Source: Bdellovibrionales bacterium (lineage in GTDB: Bacteria > Bdellovibrionota > Bdellovibrionia > Bdellovibrionales > UBA840). Taken from it: DNA of 20,090 nt. The notes under the pieces are model-generated. The model saw nothing but the letters and a program-made list of their open reading frames with translations, had not been told where the DNA came from and ran no database searches. Made by a program: the position numbers and the translations under genes. Positions 16,409 through 20,090 of the stretch are shown here, in pieces. Numbering within the stretch: the stretch's first letter is position 1; each line of letters begins with the position of its first letter. The DNA is taken from positions 1-20,090 of the forward strand of contig JAGRAL010000026.1 in the NCBI GenBank assembly GCA_020434605.1. The letters run 5' to 3'.

Positions 16409-16451
16409 ATTCGATTAAATCGAATGATCAATAAATATTTATCGATTAAAC
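16409..16451. promoter_or_regulatory. Candidate LysR operator with downstream half-site
   Basis: ATTCGAT-TAA-ATCGAAT (16409-16425) is a perfect 7-3-7 inverted repeat fitting the LysR T-N11-A rule (T16411 to A16423). A related half-site, TCGATTAAAC (16442-16451), repeats TCGATTAAAT (16411-16420) exactly 31 bases on, about three helical turns. This recognition-plus-activation-site layout sits 27 bases upstream of the LysR start and about 75 upstream of the HPF-like start. Confidence 0.6.
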
Positions 16452-16525
16452 TAAATCCACTAAATGTGCGATTATCTATATATGGAATCAATCAAGATTT
16501 CATGCGTAGCAACCTAGGAGGGAAA

Positions 16526-16822
16526 ATGGGCTTACAGCATAGACACGTTCAGTATATGGACTTTGATCCTTCAGTAGAGCAAAAAGATATCGTCGAGAGA
16601 ACCATTGAGGATTTAAGTGAACACATGCCTGAAGATGCGACTGCGCACTCGATTTTTAAGTTTAAGGGAAGACAGTTAGAAGGTAATTTAAGGTTTAACT
16701 CTAAGATGGGAGCTTTCGTAGCTCATGCAAAGGCGAAAAATGTATTACAGTTGATAAAAAAATTAAGATCTAAAATTTTAAGTCAGTGGCGTCACAAAAA
16801 GACAATATTATTGTCTAGGTGA
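16526..16822 (+). CDS. HPF/RaiA-like putative ribosome-associated protein
   Basis: 98-aa protein resembling the S30EA/HPF (ribosome hibernation) fold: strand-helix-strands, then a terminal amphipathic basic helix. The C-terminal part, FVAHAKAKNVLQLIKKLRSK followed by ILSQWRHKK, fits the family's 'A-I-D-x-L-x-x-K-L-x-x-Q-L-x-x-x-K' helix, and SIFKFKGRQLEGNLRFNSK supplies the preceding strands. Similarity is structural and pattern-level rather than a clear motif match. The start at 16526 is chosen for its strong Shine-Dalgarno (TAGGAGGG, 16515-16522); 34 further in-frame codons upstream overlap the operator and look non-coding. It is divergent from the LysR gene, which may regulate it. If it is an HPF, it would bind the 30S decoding region and damp translation in non-growing cells. 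Confidence 0.55.
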   Translation: MGLQHRHVQYMDFDPSVEQKDIVERTIEDLSEHMPEDATAHSIFKFKGRQLEGNLRFNSKMGAFVAHAKAKNVLQLIKKLRSKILSQWRHKKTILLSR

Positions 16823-16823
16823 C

Positions 16824-16855
16824 AAAAGCAGGAGTATAAACTCCTGCTTTTTTTT
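16824..16855. terminator. Bidirectional intrinsic terminator
   Basis: AAAAGCAGGAG (16824-16834) pairs with CTCCTGCTTTT (16841-16851) around a TATAAA loop, followed by more T (to 16855). The A/T flanks give a U-tract in both directions. It serves the HPF-like gene (+) and the small lipoprotein gene (-), whose stop codon at 16854-16856 overlaps the T-run. Confidence 0.9.
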
Positions 16856-17183
16856 AGTTACAAGTAAAGCCAGCGTTAGCTAGATTGCCCTTAACTCTGT
16901 CTCTGATTGCTTCGCAGTGTTCTCTTCCACCAGTTGCAATACTCTTAGCTTCTCCAAATTTTGTGTAAATTACTTCAAATGCTCCATCAGCAGATTTTAC
17001 GTCGATGGAACGAACATCTGTACCAGATTTACACTCTGTAGCACCTGCGCTAGCTTTTGCAGCAGTTGCTGTAGCGGCAGCTTTACCATCCATTGCTGCT
17101 TTTTCAGTGCTTGCTTTTTTACTAGATTGAGCACAACTAACAGCAAATATTCCAATACAAATAAATCCTAACAGCTTCTTCAT
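16854..17183 (-). CDS. Small alanine-rich lipoprotein of unknown function
   Basis: 109-aa predicted lipoprotein. The signal MKKLLGFICIGIFAVSC ends in a lipobox (AVSC, C17), so the mature protein should be lipid-anchored in the envelope; Ala/Gln/Ser after the Cys favours the outer membrane under the E. coli +2 rule. Residues about 20-48 are a low-complexity Ala/Lys/Thr tether. Residues about 50-109 form a small domain with three cysteines (ECKSGTD, REHCEAI, GFTCN), two of which could form a disulfide. Shine-Dalgarno AAGGAG stands before the ATG. The gene appears monocistronic, ending in the bidirectional terminator. No function is recognised. Confidence 0.75.
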   Translation of the reverse strand: MKKLLGFICIGIFAVSCAQSSKKASTEKAAMDGKAAATATAAKASAGATECKSGTDVRSIDVKSADGAFEVIYTKFGEAKSIATGGREHCEAIRDRVKGNLANAGFTCN

Positions 17184-17266
17184 GAGAACTCCTTGATGTT
17201 TTTTATTAAAGTTAGGGTAATGGTAAAGTCTAGCCGAGCCAAGGTTAAAAGCACAAAAACTGTATG

Positions 17267-17569
17267 TTAGTTTGGTTTCTTTTTGAAAAGTGCCTCTGCT
17301 GCAGACTTTAATTTATCAGTTTGCTCTTTCGCATTGCTAGATTTACTAGATGGTTTAAAGAAATCACAAAAATTTGCTCTTTCTTTTTCTTTCACAGGAT
17401 CTGCCGTAGTTTCACGGCACTCATTGTAAGAGCTAGTGTCATAAAACTCACAGTTTTTGCAAACATGTACGTCGGCCATACACTTGCTGCATTCCTCTCG
17501 AAACCCAACAGTATCTACGTACTCTAGGCGAGTCTTGCAACTAAAGCAGTGTAAGGTGATATTTGCCAT
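17267..17569 (-). CDS. Eight-cysteine putative zinc-binding protein
   Basis: 100-aa cytoplasmic protein with three CxxC pairs (C8/C11, C27/C30, C37/C40) plus C51 and C68, enough ligands for two zinc sites, most likely zinc-ribbon modules. Typical text is HCFSCKTRLEYVD, ECSKCMADVHVCKNCEFYD and NFCDFF. The last 30 residues are Lys/Ser-rich and probably flexible. Its ATG is only 2 bases after the glpX TAG, with no strong Shine-Dalgarno of its own, so translation is probably coupled to GlpX. Conserved cysteine spacing argues against a chance reading frame. Function is unknown; a regulatory, nucleic-acid-binding or protein-binding role is only inference from the fold type. Confidence 0.75.
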   Translation of the reverse strand: MANITLHCFSCKTRLEYVDTVGFREECSKCMADVHVCKNCEFYDTSSYNECRETTADPVKEKERANFCDFFKPSSKSSNAKEQTDKLKSAAEALFKKKPN

Positions 17570-17571
17570 TA

Positions 17572-18534
17572 CTACATCCAGGTTTTTTGCTGTAGGTAGT
17601 GGGTTGCCTCAATCGTTCGAATCGTTTGAGTGGCTGATCTCATGACTATAGAGTGTGTCATGGCTTTACCTTCAGATAAAAATCTAACACCTTTTAGCAG
17701 TGGTCCTGTAGTTACGCCTGTCGCAATGAACATGACTGGACCTTTAGCTAAGTCTTCAAGTCGGTATACTCTATCTAGATCTTCGATTCCCATTTTTTTT
17801 GCTCGGGTTTTTTCTTCTTCGTGACGCCACTTCAGTATCCCTTGGAAGTCACCACCCATGCACTTCATAGCAGCGGCTGAGATCACACCTTCTGGAGCTC
17901 CACCAATACCCATGAGCACATCGATGCCTGAGTCGTCCCATCCAGTTGAGATAGCACCAGATACATCACCATCAGAGATTAGCTGAATACGGGCTCCAGC
18001 CTTTCTGACTTCTTGGATAAGTTCGTTGTGTCTTGGGCGATCCAAGATGCACACAGTGATTTCGTTTACTGATTTTTTTAAAGCTTCTGAAATATTATTA
18101 AGATTTTCTGTTGGGCTTTTTGTGATATCGATGGCACCTTTTGCTTTTGGGCCCACTGCAATTTTATTCATATAGGTGTCTGGCGCGTGTAAAAAACAAT
18201 TGTTTTCTGCAACAGCAATGACTGAAGTGGCACCGATGCCACCATTGGCGCAAAGATTTGTACCTTCTAGTGGGTCAAGAGCAATATCAATTTTAGGGGC
18301 GTTGCTTGTGTTTTGCCCGACCTTTTCACCGATATAGAGCATAGGTGCTTCGTCTCTTTCACCTTCGCCGATCACAACTGTGCCGTCCATATCAACACGG
18401 TCAAAAGCCTTTCTCATGGCGTCCACTGCGGCTTGGTCAGCGATATTACCATCTCCTCGTCCCATAAATCTGGCGGATGCGATGGCGGCAGCTTCGGTAA
18501 TGCGTACAAATTCTAGTGCTAGATTGCGATCCAT
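17572..18534 (-). CDS. glpX: Fructose-1,6-bisphosphatase class II
   Basis: Cytoplasmic Mn-dependent phosphatase that converts fructose 1,6-bisphosphate to fructose 6-phosphate in gluconeogenesis; some homologues also act on sedoheptulose 1,7-bisphosphate. Family blocks are complete: GRGDGNIADQAAVDAMR, VVIGEGERDEAPMLYIGE, the metal/phosphate site IDIALDPLEGTNLCANG (D87, E90), DVLMGIGGAPEGV and VMFIATGVTTGPLLKGV. Length is 320 aa, near the usual 320-340. GGGAGAAG precedes the ATG. A possible promoter on the minus strand is TTGATT then GATAGT, spaced 17, between this gene and the SRPBCC-like gene. It is cotranscribed with the eight-cysteine protein downstream. Confidence 0.96.
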   Translation of the reverse strand: MDRNLALEFVRITEAAAIASARFMGRGDGNIADQAAVDAMRKAFDRVDMDGTVVIGEGERDEAPMLYIGEKVGQNTSNAPKIDIALDPLEGTNLCANGGIGATSVIAVAENNCFLHAPDTYMNKIAVGPKAKGAIDITKSPTENLNNISEALKKSVNEITVCILDRPRHNELIQEVRKAGARIQLISDGDVSGAISTGWDDSGIDVLMGIGGAPEGVISAAAMKCMGGDFQGILKWRHEEEKTRAKKMGIEDLDRVYRLEDLAKGPVMFIATGVTTGPLLKGVRFLSEGKAMTHSIVMRSATQTIRTIEATHYLQQKTWM

Positions 18535-18589
18535 TTACTTCTCCCAAGAAATGGCAATACTATCATACAGCTTAAAAATCAAATCAAGT

Positions 18590-19186
18590 TTAGTCGACAG
18601 AAGTGTCGTTTTTGTAGCTATCTTCTATATAGTTACGCATTTTACTGGCCATTTGTTTGCCAATAAGCTCTAAGCCAAAGCGCAACAATATATCGGGAAT
18701 GGGAACTGATTTACCAGTAAAGTCCGCTTGCATAGATATCTCCGTAACTTTTATTCCATATTTTTCGATGGTAAGCGTGCCATTCATTCCCTTAAAGGCT
18801 CCTCGGTAGCATTTCCATGCTAGAGTGTTCTTGGCACTTCCCTCGCTAGGATTTAGTTTTAGCCAAAGGCCTGCGTAATAACCTAGGGCTCCAACGTTGA
18901 TAAAAAGCTCCTGCTTTTTTGGATTGTAGTCGACATCTTTAAAGTGATCCGTGATTTGATCGTAGTGTTTGAAGTCTAAAAGTTTTTTCCAGGTAAATTT
19001 TAGTGGAGTTTTAATATGTCCAGCTGAAACTATGGCTAAGTGTTTTTGCTCGTTCTCGCTTGTAATATTGGCCGAAACTATAATCGCTCTATCTTCTACG
19101 ATGCGTTGATAAACAGCCTCTTTTTGCTTCCAAAATGGCGTATTGGCATTTGCAATTAGAATACAGGCGTATAGCAAAAACTTCAT
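18590..19186 (-). CDS. Exported SRPBCC/START-like protein
   Basis: 198-aa protein with a short signal peptide (MKFLLYACILIANA, cleavage near residue 14-15). The rest resembles the SRPBCC/polyketide-cyclase fold: a helix-grip pattern with PLKFTWKKLLDFKHYDQITD (the typical 'W-x-x-L-x-D-F-x-x-Y' block), GALGYYAGLWLKL, a middle strand region with GMNGTLTIEKYG, and a long C-terminal helix (LLRFGLELIGKQMASKMRNY). Such folds bind hydrophobic ligands, and exported versions may handle lipids, but no ligand can be read from the sequence. There is no good Shine-Dalgarno before the ATG. It is divergent from pgsA, with 79 bases between starts. Family assignment is moderate. Confidence 0.65.
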   Translation of the reverse strand: MKFLLYACILIANANTPFWKQKEAVYQRIVEDRAIIVSANITSENEQKHLAIVSAGHIKTPLKFTWKKLLDFKHYDQITDHFKDVDYNPKKQELFINVGALGYYAGLWLKLNPSEGSAKNTLAWKCYRGAFKGMNGTLTIEKYGIKVTEISMQADFTGKSVPIPDILLRFGLELIGKQMASKMRNYIEDSYKNDTSVD

Positions 19187-19265
19187 TGACTGTGCCGGCT
19201 AAGAGATTGAGACTCACTCATAGTGAAAATTCTAACGTTGGCTGGATCCATTAGGCAAGGTTTGT

Positions 19266-19826
19266 ATGTCAGATAATTACCGTAAGCAGCTTCCTAACAT
19301 GATTACTCTCTCGCGCATTGCTTTTGTGCCGTTCATTATCTACTTTATGATGGACACCGATTTCTTTAGTGGCTTTATCGCAGCTGTTCTATTTATCATT
19401 GCCTCTATCACAGATTACTATGATGGCTACTTTGCCAGAAAATATAAAACCGAATCTTTCTTAGGTAAGTTCTTAGACCCTATTTCTGATAAGTTACTTG
19501 TTTCATCAATCTTGATTATGTTTGTGTACATGGGACGTCTTCACCCTGTGATTGTGATTTTACTACTTTCTAGAGACACGTTGATAAACGGCCTTAGATC
19601 TGTGGCGGCCGCCGAAAATGTGGTGATCGCGGCTGGCTCAATGGGGAAGTGGAAGACGGCTTTACAAATGGTAACAATTCCAGCTATGCAAATTTACGAA
19701 ACAACTTATGGAATTCCGTTTTACAAGATTGGCCTTGCTGGGATTTATATCAGCTTGGCTCTCAGCTTAGTTTCTGGTTGGCAGTACATGCGAGATTTCT
19801 TTGCAGCTAGGAAGTCTTACCTATAA
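19266..19826 (+). CDS. pgsA: CDP-diacylglycerol--glycerol-3-phosphate 3-phosphatidyltransferase
   Basis: Inner-membrane enzyme that makes phosphatidylglycerol phosphate from CDP-diacylglycerol and sn-glycerol 3-phosphate, the committed step to phosphatidylglycerol and cardiolipin. The CDP-alcohol phosphotransferase motif D-G-x2-A-R-x8-G-x3-D-x3-D is exact: D53, G54, A57, R58, G67, D71 and D75. The N-terminal NMITLSRIAFVPFIIYF is typical of PgsA, and four to six hydrophobic segments follow (about 17-30, 34-50, 76-100, 138-172). SRDTLINGLRSVAA is the PgsA-type block that separates it from Pss and other family members. Length, 186 aa, is normal. AAGG stands before the ATG. The tRNA-Gly gene follows 72 bases later with its own promoter. 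Confidence 0.95.
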   Translation: MSDNYRKQLPNMITLSRIAFVPFIIYFMMDTDFFSGFIAAVLFIIASITDYYDGYFARKYKTESFLGKFLDPISDKLLVSSILIMFVYMGRLHPVIVILLLSRDTLINGLRSVAAAENVVIAAGSMGKWKTALQMVTIPAMQIYETTYGIPFYKIGLAGIYISLALSLVSGWQYMRDFFAARKSYL

Positions 19827-19853
19827 TTAAGCTGCGCGTTATTTGTGGCCACC

Positions 19854-19880
19854 TTGACTTAGTGGGGGCCTAACTATAAT
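19854..19880 (+). promoter_or_regulatory. Putative tRNA-Gly promoter
   Basis: A perfect TATAAT (19875-19880) has TTGACT (19854-19859) upstream, with a short 15-base spacer. The -10 lies 18 bases before the mature tRNA 5' end, leaving a leader of about 12 bases. The short spacer is suboptimal but the hexamers are near consensus. Confidence 0.55.
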
Positions 19881-19898
19881 TAAAAGGATCTATTTTTC

Positions 19899-19974
19899 GC
19901 GAGAGTAGCTCAGTTGATAGAGCGTCGCCTTGCCAAGGCGAAGGTCGCGGGTTTGAATCCCGTCTCTCGCTCCA
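19899..19974 (+). tRNA. tRNA-Gly (anticodon GCC)
   Basis: 76-base cloverleaf with encoded CCA. The acceptor stem GCGAGAG (19899-19905) pairs with CTCTCGC (19964-19970); discriminator T19971, CCA 19972-19974. D arm GCTC/GAGC, anticodon stem TCGCC/GGCGA with loop TTGCCAA giving anticodon GCC (tRNA-Gly for GGC/GGU codons), 5-base variable loop, T stem GCGGG/CCCGT. The D loop carries A at position 19 and the T loop U at position 56, instead of the conserved G19 and C56. The two changes preserve a Watson-Crick pair, so the gene is probably functional rather than decayed. Confidence 0.96.
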
Positions 19975-20090
19975 ATTTTTTAAAGTTGGTTCGACCTAAT
20001 TGGCAGTTCCCTAACAATCCTAAGTACCTAACAACACTACGAGAGAGTTGTAGGTCACTTGTCTTTATTTCAAGAAATTTCGTAATTTTT
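19975..20090. other. Intergenic stretch to the window end
   Basis: No coding frame with a start and Shine-Dalgarno and no second tRNA are seen. A short hairpin with one bulge (CCTAACAAC 20027-20035, GTTGTAGG 20047-20054) is followed by TCACTTGTCTTTATTT and could act as a weak terminator for the tRNA transcript. Otherwise AT-rich sequence. Confidence 0.4.

Noticed and set aside
16424..16525. N-terminal extension of the HPF-like protein by 34 codons
   Set aside because: It would start inside the LysR operator and bypass the strong TAGGAGGG site before ATG 16526.
16800..16816. 7-3-7 inverted repeat AGACAAT-ATT-ATTGTCT at the end of the HPF-like gene
   Set aside because: It is AT-rich, inside the last codons and next to a strong terminator; it may be chance or an accessory stem, with nothing to separate these.
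16917..17171. Plus-strand Cys/Ser-rich frame opposite the small lipoprotein
   Set aside because: Cys and Ser codons are the complement of the Ala/Thr-rich lipoprotein tether; the lipoprotein has a Shine-Dalgarno, signal and lipobox, the opposite frame has none.
19836..19870. Imperfect GGCC-ACC / GGG-GGCC hairpin between pgsA and the tRNA
   Set aside because: It has a mismatch, overlaps the tRNA promoter -35 and lacks a T-run, so it is not a convincing terminator.

Overview
The window looks like ordinary chromosome from an AT-rich Gram-negative bacterium. Most genes have Shine-Dalgarno starts, and several products have Sec signals or lipoboxes. The mix of an NhaR-like LysR regulator, a short HPF-like protein, paired secreted M16 proteases and several large unrecognised exported proteins suggests Bdellovibrionota (Bacteriovorax/Bdellovibrio relatives). 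That placement is inference from protein style only; no marker gene fixes the taxon. Genes are densely packed, with no gene-free stretch over 300 bases and no sign of phage, IS elements or CRISPR.

Layout. 1-2900: the 3' part of topA (5' end outside the window), then a closely following GNAT acetyltransferase with a cysteine-rich tail. 2990-3916: a HAD-like hydrolase. 4002-5972: a Prc/Tsp-type periplasmic S41 protease with a plausible sigma70 promoter. 6047-9545: a tight three-gene + strand run made of a degenerate-receiver protein with a long acidic linker, a TatD-family hydrolase starting with TTG directly on the upstream stop codon, and a glycerophosphodiesterase overlapping the TatD gene by 32 bases. 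9551-12187 (-): a large secreted protein of unknown function, convergent with the glycerophosphodiesterase and divergent from 12347-14988, a pair of M16 proteases (one catalytic, one a non-catalytic lipoprotein). 15098-15490: a small exported Tyr-rich protein. 15494-16822: an NhaR-like LysR regulator divergent from an HPF/RaiA-like gene, with a LysR-type operator candidate between them. 16854-19186 (-): a small lipoprotein, an eight-cysteine protein coupled to class II fructose-1,6-bisphosphatase (glpX), and an exported SRPBCC-like protein. 19266-19974 (+): pgsA and a tRNA-Gly(GCC).

No single new system is evident. The items most worth a second look are the tRNA-Gly with a coordinated A19/U56 change in place of the conserved G19-C56 tertiary pair; a perfect 26-bp palindrome over the start of the degenerate-receiver gene; the LysR operator with a repeated half-site three helical turns away; and the unknown 878-residue exported protein facing a split M16 protease.
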